A DNA stretch of 64,000 bases, from contig NZ_JALDST010000001.1 in NCBI RefSeq assembly GCF_022747945.1, positions 3,782,001 to 3,846,000 on the forward strand. The letters are read 5' to 3'. The stretch is from Micromonospora sp. R77. GTDB taxonomy: Bacteria; Actinomycetota; Actinomycetes; Mycobacteriales; Micromonosporaceae. The stretch's first letter is position 1. Each line of letters begins with the position of its first letter. The position numbers and the translations under genes were made by a program. The notes beneath the pieces were generated by a model. The model ran no database searches. It was not told the origin of the DNA and saw only the letters and a program-made list of their open reading frames with translations. Shown piece by piece: positions 12,678 to 21,342 of the stretch.

Positions 12678-13340
12678 TCATCGGGTCCCGGTGGTGTCGT
12701 CGGATCGGGTGGTGGCGCGCGGTGGCGCGGACCACGGCGACTCGCCGCCGGTGCGGCGGGGCAGGGGTTCGGTGGGGGTCTGGTCGGGATAGCCGAGGCT
12801 GACCGGGCTGCTGTCCCGCTCGTTCTCCGCGCCCGCCGGGGGCCACTCGGTGAGCGAGAAGGTGTTCTCGATCGGCTTGTCGGACGAGGTCAGCTCCGCC
12901 TCGGCCGTGGGCCGTCCGGGCCACCGACGCCAGCGCTGTGCGCTGAACGCCGCCATCAGCAGCAGTACGCCGATCAGGAAGACCGTGCCGTTCTCCACCG
13001 GCTGGCGCAGCGGCAGCGGGTCACCGAGCACCTTCCAGGTGTCGGGGATCCGGTCCCGGACCGTGAACGGCGCGACGAACATCCCGACGTACGGGGTGAT
13101 CAGCAGCAGTCCGGCGACGACCGGACCGAGCGGTGAGACGCGCAGCGTGCCGAGCAGGCCGAGCAGGATGCCGGCGACGCCGAGGTAGACGGCCGGCTCG
13201 ATCAGGTTGGGTGTGCTGTACGTACCGAGCTCCACCCAGCGGTGCACGGTGCGAGCCGACCCGTCCTGACCGAGGGTGACCAGCACCCAGGTGACGGGCG
13301 CCACCACCAACCCGGCGAGGAAGCTCCAGAGATGTCGCAT
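12678..13340 (-). CDS. Four-helix integral membrane protein, unknown function
   Basis: A 220-residue protein with four predicted membrane helices (about residues 5-24, 46-66, 70-92 and 115-135). A hydrophilic C-terminal tail of about 85 residues is rich in Pro, Ser, Thr and Glu. I recognise no family. The ATG at 13340 is only 23 bases from the divergent thioesterase ATG at 13364, so the two genes must use overlapping promoters and short or absent leaders. Confidence 0.8.
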   Translation of the reverse strand: MRHLWSFLAGLVVAPVTWVLVTLGQDGSARTVHRWVELGTYSTPNLIEPAVYLGVAGILLGLLGTLRVSPLGPVVAGLLLITPYVGMFVAPFTVRDRIPDTWKVLGDPLPLRQPVENGTVFLIGVLLLMAAFSAQRWRRWPGRPTAEAELTSSDKPIENTFSLTEWPPAGAENERDSSPVSLGYPDQTPTEPLPRRTGGESPWSAPPRATTRSDDTTGTR

Positions 13341-13363
13341 CCGCGCACCGTACCGTTTCCGGC

Positions 13364-13879
13364 ATGACAGATCACCCCTCCGCCCCGCAGGGCAAACCCA
13401 CCTCGTACTCCCGCGTCACGCTGAGTCGCATCATGACTGCGGTCGATGTCAACCTGTACGGGACCGTGCACGGCGGGGTGCTGATGAAGTTCGTCGACGA
13501 CGTGGCCGGGGCCGCGGCGGCCCGGCACAGCGGCGGCACCGCGGTCACCGCCTCGATCGACGAGATCGTCTTCTCCGAGCCGGTCCGGGTGGGTGACCTG
13601 GTGCACGCGCACGCCCAGGTGAACTGGACCGGGCACACCTCGATGGAGATCGGGGTGCGGGTGGTCGCCGAGCGCTGGGACTCGGCCGAGGACGAGCCGG
13701 TCCGGGTGGCCACGGCGTACCTGGTCTTCGTGGGCGTCGACGTGGGCGGCGCGCCGCGGGCGGTCCGGCCGGTGCTGCCGGAGACCGCGGAGGACGAGCG
13801 GCGGTTCCGGGAGGCCGAGATCCGCCGCGCCCACCGGCTGGCCCGCCGCCGCGCCATCCAGGCGCACCGGGCCGGCTGA
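13364..13879 (+). CDS. Hotdog-fold acyl-CoA thioesterase
   Basis: A 171-residue protein of the YciA/ACOT type hotdog family, hydrolysing acyl-CoA to free acid and CoA. The signature VNLYGTVHGGVLMKFVDDVAG (about residues 28-48) carries the conserved HGG loop and the acidic DD pair. The Arg-rich C-terminal helix is typical of actinobacterial members. Length is normal. It lies between an acyl-CoA dehydrogenase and acetoacetyl-CoA synthetase, so acyl-CoA turnover is a common theme. No Shine-Dalgarno is visible, so the message is probably leaderless. Confidence 0.92.
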   Translation: MTDHPSAPQGKPTSYSRVTLSRIMTAVDVNLYGTVHGGVLMKFVDDVAGAAAARHSGGTAVTASIDEIVFSEPVRVGDLVHAHAQVNWTGHTSMEIGVRVVAERWDSAEDEPVRVATAYLVFVGVDVGGAPRAVRPVLPETAEDERRFREAEIRRAHRLARRRAIQAHRAG

Positions 13880-14031
13880 GGAGGCCGACCCACACAGCGG
13901 GCGGCCGGGGGGTGTGGGGTGGGCACGCCCCTCCGGCGGCACCCGGTGCGGACAATGGCCTGGCGAGGTAGGGCAAGATGGCGCCACGGCCCATGTCACA
14001 GTGTCGTGCGGGCCACAGGGAGGGTGGAGCA

Positions 14032-16017
14032 GTGGGTGAGGTGCTGTGGACGCCGCCGGCGGACGTGCGCGAGCGGTCCCGGATCGGTGACTACCTGCGC
14101 TGGCTGGCCGAGCACCGGGGGCTGGAGTTCGCCGACTACGACGCGCTGTGGCAGTGGTCGGTCACCGACCTCGACGCGTTCTGGCAGTCGATCTGGGACT
14201 TCTTCGAGGTCGTCGCGCACACCCCGCCGACCGCCACGCTGACCGGCCGGACCATGCCGGGCACCCGCTGGTTCCCGGGCGCGACGCTCAACTACGCCGA
14301 GAACGTGCTGCGGATGCCGGGCCGGGCCGACGACGACCCGGTGGTGATCGCGCACGGGCAGACCCGCCCGCCGGTCACGCTGACCGCCGCGCAGCTGCGC
14401 GAGCAGGTCCGCCGGGTGGCGGCCGGCCTGCGCCGGCTCGGCGTCGGCCCCGGTGACCGGGTCGCGGCGTACGCGCCGAACATCCCGGAGACCTTCGTGC
14501 TGCTGCTCGCCACCAGCAGCCTGGGTGCGATCTTCTCGTCCTGCGCCCCCGAGTTCGGCACCCGCAGCGTCACCGACCGCTGGCAGCAGATCGAGCCGAA
14601 GGTGCTGGTCGCCGTCGACGGCTACCGGTACGGCGACAAGCCGGTGGACCGGCGCGGCGAGGTGGCCGCGATCCGGGCCGCCCTGCCGTCGCTGGCGCAC
14701 ACCGTCGCCGTCGCCTACCTCGACCCGGCCGGATCGGTGCCGGAGGGTGCGATCTCCTGGGACGAGCTGGCGGCGGCGACCGACGAGCCGCTGACCTTCA
14801 CGCCGGTGGAGTTCGACCACCCGCTCTACGTGCTCTATTCGTCCGGCACCACCGGGCTGCCCAAGCCGATCGTGCACGGGCACGGCGGCATCCTGCTGGA
14901 GCATCTGAAGATGCTCGCCCTGCACCACGACCTGGGCCCGGCGGACCGGTTCTTCTGGTTCACCACCACCGGTTGGATGATGTGGAACTTCCTGGTCTCC
15001 GGGCCGGCGGTGGGCGCGACGATCGTGCTCTTCGACGGCAACCCGGGCCACCCCGACCTGGGGGCGCTCTGGCGGCTGGCCGCGGAGACCGGCACCACGT
15101 ACTTCGGCACCTCCGCACCGTTCCTGCTGGCCTGCCGCAAGTCCGGCCTGGTGCCGAAGGAGATCGCCGACCTGTCCGCGCTGCGCGGCGTCGGGTCGAC
15201 CGGGGCGCCGCTGCCCGCCGAGGGCTTCACCTGGGTGTACGAGAACGTCGGCCGCGACCTCCAGCTCCAGTCGCTCTCCGGCGGCACCGACGTCTGCACC
15301 GGTTTCGTCGGCGGCGTGCCGCTGCTGCCGGTGCACGCCGGGGAGATCACCTGCCGGGCGCTGGGCGCGAAGGTGGAGGCCCGCTCGGCCGACGGCACCC
15401 CGGTGATCGGGGAGCTGGGCGAGCTGGTGATCACCGAGCCGATGCCGAGCATGCCGGTGGGCTTCTGGAACGACCCCGAGGGTGCCCGCTACCGGGAGGC
15501 GTACTTCGAGGTCTATCCCGGCGTGTGGCGGCACGGCGACTGGATCACGATCAACTCCCGGGGCGGCTGCGTCATCACCGGCCGCTCCGACGCCACCCTG
15601 AACCGGGGCGGCGTCCGGCTCGGCACCGCCGAGTTCTATTCGGTGGTGGAGGGGCTGGACGAGGTCGTCGACTCCGTCGTGGTGCACCTGGAGGACGACG
15701 AGGGCGGCGCCGGCGAGCTGCTGCTCTTCGTGGTCCTCGCCGAGGGCCTGGAACTCGACGACGACCTGCGCAGGAAGATCTGCCGCGAGCTGCGGACGGC
15801 CCTCTCCCCGCGGCACGTCCCCGACGAGATCCACCAGGTCCGCGCCGTCCCCCGCACCCTGAGCGCGAAGAAGCTGGAGGTCCCGGTCAAGAAGATCCTC
15901 ACCGGCACCCCCGTCGACACCGCCGCCGCCAAGGGCGCCCTGGCCAACCCGGAGTCCCTGACCGCGTTCGCCACCTTCGCCCAACGCCGCACCGGCTCCC
16001 CGACCCCTTCGGTGTAA
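14032..16017 (+). CDS. Acetoacetyl-CoA synthetase
   Basis: A 661-residue ANL-superfamily ligase making acetoacetyl-CoA from acetoacetate, ATP and CoA. The N-terminal acetyl-CoA-synthetase-like region (WSVTDLDAFWQSIWDFF) is followed by the P-loop Y269-SSGTTGLPKP, then GWMMWN, and the C-terminal GRSDATLNRGGVRLGTAEFY. The last domain ends with the catalytic-Lys segment KKLEVPVKKIL. Length matches AacS (about 650) and the GGVRLGTAE stretch separates it from acetyl-CoA synthetase. The GTG at 14032, 7 bases after GGGAGGG, is preferred to the start at 13978, which adds 18 unconserved residues. The stop codon lies inside the arm of a 90-base palindrome. Confidence 0.94.
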   Translation: MGEVLWTPPADVRERSRIGDYLRWLAEHRGLEFADYDALWQWSVTDLDAFWQSIWDFFEVVAHTPPTATLTGRTMPGTRWFPGATLNYAENVLRMPGRADDDPVVIAHGQTRPPVTLTAAQLREQVRRVAAGLRRLGVGPGDRVAAYAPNIPETFVLLLATSSLGAIFSSCAPEFGTRSVTDRWQQIEPKVLVAVDGYRYGDKPVDRRGEVAAIRAALPSLAHTVAVAYLDPAGSVPEGAISWDELAAATDEPLTFTPVEFDHPLYVLYSSGTTGLPKPIVHGHGGILLEHLKMLALHHDLGPADRFFWFTTTGWMMWNFLVSGPAVGATIVLFDGNPGHPDLGALWRLAAETGTTYFGTSAPFLLACRKSGLVPKEIADLSALRGVGSTGAPLPAEGFTWVYENVGRDLQLQSLSGGTDVCTGFVGGVPLLPVHAGEITCRALGAKVEARSADGTPVIGELGELVITEPMPSMPVGFWNDPEGARYREAYFEVYPGVWRHGDWITINSRGGCVITGRSDATLNRGGVRLGTAEFYSVVEGLDEVVDSVVVHLEDDEGGAGELLLFVVLAEGLELDDDLRRKICRELRTALSPRHVPDEIHQVRAVPRTLSAKKLEVPVKKILTGTPVDTAAAKGALANPESLTAFATFAQRRTGSPTPSV

Positions 16018-16100
16018 GGAGGGGCCCCCTTTTAACGCCTCCGGTATAGAAGGGTTCCCCTCTATACGCCAGGCGTTAATAAGGGGCCCCTCCTTACACC
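16011..16100. repeat. 90-bp palindrome holding both convergent stop codons
   Basis: The outer arms GGTGTAAGGAGGGGCCCC (16011-16028) and 16083-16100 are perfect reverse complements. Inside, CTTTTAACGCCT (16029-16040) pairs with 16071-16083 with one bulge, and GTATAGA (16044-16050) pairs with 16061-16067, leaving a 10-base loop. The TAA of acetoacetyl-CoA synthetase is in the left arm and that of the TIGR03089 gene in the right arm, so both proteins end in Val-stop. It can act as a bidirectional terminator. Its size and AT-containing core suggest a dispersed repeat element. Confidence 0.85.
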
Positions 16101-16780
16101 GCCAGGGTGGTCTTTTCGGCGGTGGTGCGGGAGGGGAGGCGGGCGGGGTCGAGGTTGGCGCAGAGGACCAGGGTGGCGCCGGCTGTCAGGGGGGCGAGGA
16201 GCCAGTCGACCGGGTCGGGGTGGGCCGACACGTCGATCAGGACCCTTGCCCCGGGGGTGATGCCCAGGTCCGTGGCGCGGGCCTCCGCGCGGGCCAGCAG
16301 CGCCGCGTCCGCCTCGCCCGGTCCGGGGTACGGGGTGAAGTGGTCGCCGTGGCCGCGTACCTCGGAGACGTAGTCGGCGAAGCCGGGGGGCACCTGCCGC
16401 ATCGGCAGGGCGAACGGGTCGAGGGCGAGGGCGTACCGCTCGCCGGCCGACCAGGCCGCCGCCTCGCCGAGCCGGTCGACGGCGGCGAAGAGCACGTCCA
16501 CGGTTCCCGGGGCGTCGGCCACGGTGAGCTTCGCCGACCAGCAGCCGAGCAGCACCGCGGCGGTCTGCCAGTGCGGCGGGAGCAACACGCCGGCCGTGTC
16601 GCCGGGAGCCAGGGCCACCTCGTCGACGAGCAGGTTGCCGGTCTTGGCCACCCAGTTGGCCAGCGTCGCGCCGGAGAGTTCGGTCCGCTCGCCGGTGGCA
16701 TCGTCGTACCAGGTCAGCAGGGGTCGGGTCGGGTCGGTCGCGATCGCGTCGGCGAAGACCCGGGCAATGTTCTCGGCCAT
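16094..16780 (-). CDS. TIGR03089 family protein
   Basis: A 228-residue protein resembling only the N-terminal part of AMP-forming acyl ligases (LTWYDDATGERTELSGATLANWVAKTGNLL). It lacks the ATP P-loop and the C-terminal domain, which matches the actinobacterial TIGR03089 family of unknown function. In relatives it often sits near cell-wall sugar genes, as here beside a glycosyltransferase and manC. The ATG at 16780 is chosen because the family begins MAENIARVFADAI; an upstream start at 16903 would extend into the divergent promoter. It probably lacks ligase activity (inference). Confidence 0.88.
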   Translation of the reverse strand: MAENIARVFADAIATDPTRPLLTWYDDATGERTELSGATLANWVAKTGNLLVDEVALAPGDTAGVLLPPHWQTAAVLLGCWSAKLTVADAPGTVDVLFAAVDRLGEAAAWSAGERYALALDPFALPMRQVPPGFADYVSEVRGHGDHFTPYPGPGEADAALLARAEARATDLGITPGARVLIDVSAHPDPVDWLLAPLTAGATLVLCANLDPARLPSRTTAEKTTLAV

Positions 16781-16873
16781 CGGCGCGAACGATACGCCGT
16801 CCGCGCCCGTACCCGTCGACGACAAGTCGGCGTACCGTCGGGTCGCAGTCAGCGTCGGAGTGCCGCTCCGGCG

Positions 16874-16879
16874 TAGGCT
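16874..16879 (+). promoter_or_regulatory. -10 element TAGGCT for the glycosyltransferase
   Basis: TAGGCT predicts a start near 16886, about 40 bases before the GTG at 16927, leaving room for the ribosome site GAGGAG. No convincing -35 is seen. Confidence 0.4.
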
Positions 16880-16926
16880 TGCCGACAGTGTTGTCTGCCA
16901 CACCCGAATGCTTGAGGAGTCGCCCC

Positions 16927-18072
16927 GTGACCGCCGGTCGCCCGCCCCGCGTGCTCATCGACGCCACGAGTGTCCCCGCCGACCGTGGCGGCGTCGGCAG
17001 ATACGTCGATGGCCTGCTCGGCGCCCTCGGCACCGTCTGCGGCTCCGGGGTGGACCTGGCCGTGGTCAGCCTCCGCACCGACCTGGAGCGCTACACCCGG
17101 ATGCTGCCCGGGGCCGAGGTCGTCCCCGCCCCGGCGGCCGTCGCGCACCGCCCCGCCCGGCTCGCCTGGGAGCAGACCGGCCTGCCGCTGCTGGCCCAGC
17201 AGGTCGGCGCCGAGGTGCTGCACTCGCCCTTCTACACCTGCCCGCTGCGGGCCGGCTGCCCGGTCACGGTCACCGTGCACGACGCGACGTTCTTCACCGA
17301 GCCGGAGCACTACGACAAGTCCCGCCGGACGTTCTTCCGCAGCGCCATCAAGACCTCGCTGCGCCGCGCCGACCGGGTGATCGTGCCGAGCAAGGCCACC
17401 CGGGACGAGCTGATCCGGCTGCTGGACGCCGACCCGACCCGGATCGACGTGGCCTACCACGGCGTCGACCAGGCCGCCTTCCACGCGCCCAGCGACGAGG
17501 AGAAGGCCCGGGTACGCGCCCGCCTCGGCCTCGGCACCGGCAGCTACGTGGCGTTCCTCGGCGCCAAGGAGCCGCGCAAGAACGTACCCAATCTGATCCG
17601 TGGCTGGGCCCGCGCGGTGGCCGACCGGACCGACCCGCCGGCCCTGGTCATCGCGGGCGGCCAGGGGCACGACGACGACATCGACCGCGCGGTCGCCGAG
17701 GTGCCGTCGCACCTGCGGCTGCTGCGCCCGGGTTACCTGCGCTACGCCGACCTGCCCGGCTTCCTCGGCGGTGCCCTGGTCGCCGCCTACCCGTCCTACG
17801 GCGAGGGCTTCGGTCTGCCCATCCTGGAGGCGATGGCCTGCGCGGCGCCGGTGCTCACCACGCCCCGGCTCTCGCTGCCCGAGGTGGGCGGCGACGCGGT
17901 CGCCTACACCAGTGAGGACCCGGACCAGATCGCCACCGACCTGGCCGCCCTGCTGGACGACGAGCAGCGTCGGCTCTCCCTGGCCAAGGCCGGTTTCGAC
18001 CGGGCCAAGGAGTTCACCTGGGAGTCCAGCGCCGAGGTGCACATCGCGGCCTGGAGCCGGGCCCGTTCCTGA
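16927..18072 (+). CDS. GT-B glycosyltransferase (family 1/4)
   Basis: A 381-residue GT-B glycosyltransferase. The N-terminal domain begins VLIDATSVPADRGGVGRYV, with the glycine loop usual in mannosyltransferases of this group. The C-terminal Rossmann domain carries FLGAKEPRKN and the nucleotide-sugar signature PSYGEGFGLPILEAMACAAPVL (near 280-305) with the EX7E pattern. The start GTG at 16927 follows GAGGAG by 9 bases; the TTG at 16879 overlaps the -10 box and is rejected. manC follows 63 bases downstream, so GDP-mannose is a plausible donor (inference). Likely role: cell-surface glycan assembly. Confidence 0.92.
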   Translation: MTAGRPPRVLIDATSVPADRGGVGRYVDGLLGALGTVCGSGVDLAVVSLRTDLERYTRMLPGAEVVPAPAAVAHRPARLAWEQTGLPLLAQQVGAEVLHSPFYTCPLRAGCPVTVTVHDATFFTEPEHYDKSRRTFFRSAIKTSLRRADRVIVPSKATRDELIRLLDADPTRIDVAYHGVDQAAFHAPSDEEKARVRARLGLGTGSYVAFLGAKEPRKNVPNLIRGWARAVADRTDPPALVIAGGQGHDDDIDRAVAEVPSHLRLLRPGYLRYADLPGFLGGALVAAYPSYGEGFGLPILEAMACAAPVLTTPRLSLPEVGGDAVAYTSEDPDQIATDLAALLDDEQRRLSLAKAGFDRAKEFTWESSAEVHIAAWSRARS

Positions 18073-18135
18073 CCGCCCACCGCCGGTACGGGCGACCCGG
18101 AGTCCGTACCGGGGCGGTTCGGGCATGATGTGCTG

Positions 18136-19227
18136 ATGTTCTATGCCGTCATCCCGGCGGGCGGTAGTGGCACAAGGTTGTGGCCACTGTCCCGTGCCGG
18201 CCACCCCAAGTTCCTCCACCCGCTGACCGGCACGCCGGCCTCGCTGCTCCAGGCGACCGTGGACCGGCTGGCCCCGTTGACCACCCCCGAACGGACGCTG
18301 GTGGTGACCGGGGCCGCGCACGTCGCGGCGGTGGCCCGGCAACTGGCTGGCCTGCCGGAGGAGAACATCCTCGTCGAGCCGTCGCCACGCGACTCGTGCG
18401 CCGCCATCGCGCTGGCCGCCGCGGTGATCGCGCAGCGCGACCCGGAGGCGGTGATGGGCTCGTTCGCCGCCGACCACCTGATCGGCGACCCGGAGCGGTG
18501 GGCGGAGACGGTGCGCCAGGCGATCCGCGGCGCCGAGCAGGGCCTGCTGATGACGGTGGGGATCACCCCGACCCGCCCGGAGACCGGCTACGGCTACCTG
18601 GAGACCGGCGACCCGGTCGGCGACGGCCCGCTGCGCCCGGTCGCCGAGTTCAAGGAGAAGCCGGCCGCCGAGGTGGCCGAGGGGTACGTCCGCTCCGGTC
18701 GCCACCTCTGGAACGCCAGCATGTTCGTCTGGCGGGTCGACGTCTTCCTGGCCGAACTGGCCCGGCAGCAGCCGGCGTTGCACGCCGCCATCACCGCGAT
18801 CGCGGCGGCCTGGGGCACCCCCGAGCAGGACGACGTCCTCGGCACCGTCTGGCCGACCCTGCCGAGGATCTCCGTCGACTACGCGGTGATGGAGGGCGCG
18901 GCGACCGCCGGCCGGGTGGCCACCGTCCCGGGCGACTTCGGCTGGAACGACGTCGGCGACTTCCACACCCTCGGCGAGGTGCTGCCCGCCGACGCGGCCG
19001 GCAACGTGGTGCTCGGCGCGGACACCAAGCCGGGCGTGCTGCTGCACGACACCACCGGCACCGTGGTGGTGCCGCAGACCGGCCGGCTCGTCGCCACCGT
19101 CGGCGTGCACGACCTGATCGTCGTGGACACCCCGGACGCGGTGCTGGTCTGTCCCCGCGACCGCGCCCAGGACGTCAAGAAGATCGTCGACGCGCTGAAG
19201 GAGCGTGGCGAGGAGGGGCTGGTCTGA
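18136..19227 (+). CDS. manC: Mannose-1-phosphate guanylyltransferase
   Basis: A 363-residue nucleotidyltransferase making GDP-mannose from mannose-1-phosphate and GTP. The signature AGGSGTRLWPLSR is at residues 8-20 and the substrate-site FKEKP near 172-176. It lacks the C-terminal cupin isomerase domain of long bifunctional enzymes, so it is monofunctional. The ATG at 18136 is preferred; a GTG at 18130 adds two residues. Together with the preceding glycosyltransferase it suggests a mannosylation unit. A manC-type gene close to cofD/cofE and whiB is also the order in mycobacteria. Confidence 0.94.
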   Translation: MFYAVIPAGGSGTRLWPLSRAGHPKFLHPLTGTPASLLQATVDRLAPLTTPERTLVVTGAAHVAAVARQLAGLPEENILVEPSPRDSCAAIALAAAVIAQRDPEAVMGSFAADHLIGDPERWAETVRQAIRGAEQGLLMTVGITPTRPETGYGYLETGDPVGDGPLRPVAEFKEKPAAEVAEGYVRSGRHLWNASMFVWRVDVFLAELARQQPALHAAITAIAAAWGTPEQDDVLGTVWPTLPRISVDYAVMEGAATAGRVATVPGDFGWNDVGDFHTLGEVLPADAAGNVVLGADTKPGVLLHDTTGTVVVPQTGRLVATVGVHDLIVVDTPDAVLVCPRDRAQDVKKIVDALKERGEEGLV

Positions 19228-19248
19228 GGGACGCGCCCCTTCGCCGGT

Positions 19249-19277
19249 CCGGCCCGCCGTCTGACGGGGTGGGCCGG
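19249..19277 (+). terminator. Weak GC hairpin after manC
   Basis: CCGGCCC at 19249-19255 pairs with 19271-19277; three further pairs including one G-T extend the stem. It lies 22 bases past the manC stop. Confidence 0.35.
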
Positions 19278-19280
19278 CCG

Positions 19281-19363
19281 GGTCAGCCCGAAGCGCAGCG
19301 CGGCCGGCGGTCAGCCCGAAGCGCCGGTGCGGCCGGCGGTCAGCCCGCGAGGCAATGCGGCGG
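19281..19363. repeat. Degenerate tandem repeat of the Nudix gene 3' end
   Basis: Three tandem units starting GGTCAGCCC (19281, 19309 and 19338; 28, 29 and 24 bases) precede a fourth, GGTCAGCCGGCGGTGCGGC at 19362, which is the true 3' end of the leftward Nudix gene. TCA in each unit is a minus-strand stop. The units look like successive slippage copies of the gene end. Confidence 0.6.
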
Positions 19364-19963
19364 TCAGCCGGCGGTGCGGCGGGCCAGGGCGGCCAGGGCC
19401 GGCGCGACCAGTTGGACGGTCCCGCCGGCCAGCGGCTCGGGCAGCCGCTCCGGCGGGAACCAGCCCAGCGCGTCCGACTCCGCGCTGACCCGCTCGGTCG
19501 CGCCGGCCGGGGCGAACACCGCGAACCGCACGTCGTAGTGGAGCGAGCCGCCCTGGCAGGCCACCGGGTGGACGTCCACGTCGATCGGCACCGGGTCGAC
19601 CACCAGGCCGTCGATGCCGGACTCCTCGGTCGCCTCCCGCAGCGCCGCCCCGGCGAGGGTGCGGTCACCCGGCTCGCAGTGCCCGCCGAGCTGCACCCAG
19701 CGGTGGAACTTGCCGTGCAGGCAGAGCAGCACCCGCTCGCCGGTGGGGTCCAGCACCAGGGCGCTGGCGGTGACGTGGCCGGGCCGGTGGGCGCGGCTCA
19801 TCGCCACCGGCCCCGCCGCCAGCAGCTGCACCGTCCGGTCCCGGGCGGCACCGGCCGCCGGACTCGTCGGCGTCCATCCGGTGAGCAGACGGGTCGCGTC
19901 GGCGTGCAGGTCGGCCCAGCACTCGGGCGGGGAGACGGCGGGGGCGGGAACGGTGTCGGGCAC
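19364..19963 (-). CDS. Nudix hydrolase
   Basis: A 199-residue Nudix protein. The box is GHCEPGDRTLAGAALREATEESGI, matching G-x5-E-x7-REUxEExGU except that the first Glu is Asp; the metal-binding REATEESG is intact, so hydrolysis is expected. The N-terminal 60 residues form a helical extension. The substrate is unknown; the class cleaves nucleoside diphosphates linked to another moiety. Its start is 34-40 bases from the divergent gene at 20003. Its 3' end is duplicated downstream as a tandem repeat. Confidence 0.9.
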   Translation of the reverse strand: MPDTVPAPAVSPPECWADLHADATRLLTGWTPTSPAAGAARDRTVQLLAAGPVAMSRAHRPGHVTASALVLDPTGERVLLCLHGKFHRWVQLGGHCEPGDRTLAGAALREATEESGIDGLVVDPVPIDVDVHPVACQGGSLHYDVRFAVFAPAGATERVSAESDALGWFPPERLPEPLAGGTVQLVAPALAALARRTAG

Positions 19964-20002
19964 CCCGACACTCTACGAGCGGGCCCTCCGTACCCTGTGC
20001 CG

Positions 20003-21073
20003 GTGACCCTGCGACTCGTCGAGTTCGTCGTGGCCGGCAACGAGGCCAGTGACCTGCTGCCGGTCCGTTCCGCGGCGCTGCTGCGCGCGTACCGGGCGCG
20101 GCGCGGCTTCTGGACCGTGCTCGACGAGGGGCCGGTGGAACGCTGCCTGGCGCTGCTGCTGGAGCTCCAGGACGGGGAGTGGGTCGCCCACCACGTCGCC
20201 GCCGACGCCGGCACCGAGAACGGCCGGACCGAGGACGGCGAGGCCCTCGCCCACCACGACGGCTGGGTGTACGTCTTCGGCTCGCACTTCGGGTCCAAGG
20301 GCGGTCCGCTGCGGCCCCGCCGCGCGTTCGTGGCCCGGTTCCGGGAGGACGACGCCGCCACCGGGACGCTGCCGCTGGCGGTGGTCCGTAACCGGTTCCG
20401 GCTGCACCGGGCGGTCAACGACGCCCTCGTCGCCGCGCCGGTGACGCTGCTGCCGCCCGGCGACCGGGTCCGGCACCGGTTCATCGTGGAGACCCTGGCC
20501 CGGGGCACCGCCCGCGCGAAGAGCTGGGTGAGCCGGCTCGCCGAGGACGACCTGCCGCTCAACGTGGAGGCGGCGTCCTTCACCCCGGCCGGCACGGTGC
20601 TGCTCGGGCTCCGGTTCCCGGTCACCGGGGCGGGTGAACCGATCATGGTGGAGCTGGCCGGGGTGCCGGAGATGTTCGCCGCCGGAACCGGGTCGCGGCG
20701 CGGTCCCGAGCCGGCGGACCCGGGCTGGCCGCGCGCCGTCGCCGTGTACGCGCTGACCGGGGTGACGCCGCCGGGCGAGCTGACCGGCTTCCGGGCGATC
20801 ACCCCCACCCCGGACGGCGGGTACGCGGCGGTGATCGGGTCGATCGACGCGCTGGGCAAGGGTTCGGTGCTGCTCGACGACCATCCGGCGGGCGGGAAGG
20901 TGACCTCCCGGCACGTCCGGTTCCGGCTCGACGGCGCCGTCGACGGGCGGGTCGGCGGTGAGCTGGTGGCCGACCTGGCCCCGTTCCACCACGTGGAGGG
21001 GCTGGCCGAGCTGGCGGGCCGGTTCTTCTACGTCACCGACGAGGACCATCGGGTCGCGCTCTGGATCGGCTGA
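20003..21073 (+). CDS. Conserved hypothetical protein, beta-propeller-like
   Basis: A 356-residue protein without signal peptide or membrane segment. Repeated beta-rich blocks include GWVYVFGSHFGSKGGPLRPRR, a central block around VEAASFTPAGTVLLGLRFP, and a C-terminal block with FHHVEGLAEL and FFYVTDEDHRVALWIG. The spacing of these suggests a small propeller such as DUF3616-type proteins, but I cannot assign a family with confidence. Start GTG 20003; a GTG at 19997 adds two residues. Neither has a clear ribosome site, so a leaderless message is possible. A compound hairpin follows the stop. Confidence 0.8.
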   Translation: MTLRLVEFVVAGNEASDLLPVRSAALLRAYRARRGFWTVLDEGPVERCLALLLELQDGEWVAHHVAADAGTENGRTEDGEALAHHDGWVYVFGSHFGSKGGPLRPRRAFVARFREDDAATGTLPLAVVRNRFRLHRAVNDALVAAPVTLLPPGDRVRHRFIVETLARGTARAKSWVSRLAEDDLPLNVEAASFTPAGTVLLGLRFPVTGAGEPIMVELAGVPEMFAAGTGSRRGPEPADPGWPRAVAVYALTGVTPPGELTGFRAITPTPDGGYAAVIGSIDALGKGSVLLDDHPAGGKVTSRHVRFRLDGAVDGRVGGELVADLAPFHHVEGLAELAGRFFYVTDEDHRVALWIG

Positions 21074-21086
21074 GTCGGCCGGGGTG

Positions 21087-21150
21087 GACGACCGGGTGAC
21101 ACCCCTGCGGAGGAGTGAGCCGCAGGCCCTCGTGGTGCCGCCCGGTCGTC
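21087..21150 (+). terminator. Compound terminator hairpin
   Basis: GACGACCGGG (21087-21096) pairs with 21141-21150 and the stem continues with two mismatches to 21103/21134. An inner perfect hairpin CCTGCGG/CCGCAGG (21104-21110/21120-21126) sits inside. It lies 14 bases after the stop. The remaining spacer to 21342 holds no gene I can support. Confidence 0.6.
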
Positions 21151-21342
21151 GTCTTCCCCCCGACCCCCGGTCACCCGCGGTCCGGCGTCGTTGACGCCTC
21201 CCCACCGGGCAAGGGAAGCATGCCCAACCGGCCGGACCGGTGTCGAGGTTTTTCAGTTGACGCTTAAAGATGGAGATTAGTGCCGCCAGGTACAGTGCAG
21301 ATGGTCGGTGGGCACTCCCTCTGCCCGCCCCGGGAGCGCTCC

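Noticed and set aside
19281..19363. CRISPR-like repeat array
   Set aside because: Units are directly adjacent without spacers and match the neighbouring gene end.
16849..19668. 939-codon minus-strand frame across the glycosyltransferase and manC
   Set aside because: Covers two well-identified plus-strand genes and has His/Arg/Gly-rich shadow composition.
21257..21296. Promoter TTGACG...TACAGT for the ArsR-type gene
   Set aside because: The spacing of 28 bases is too long for a standard promoter, and no better -10 is present.
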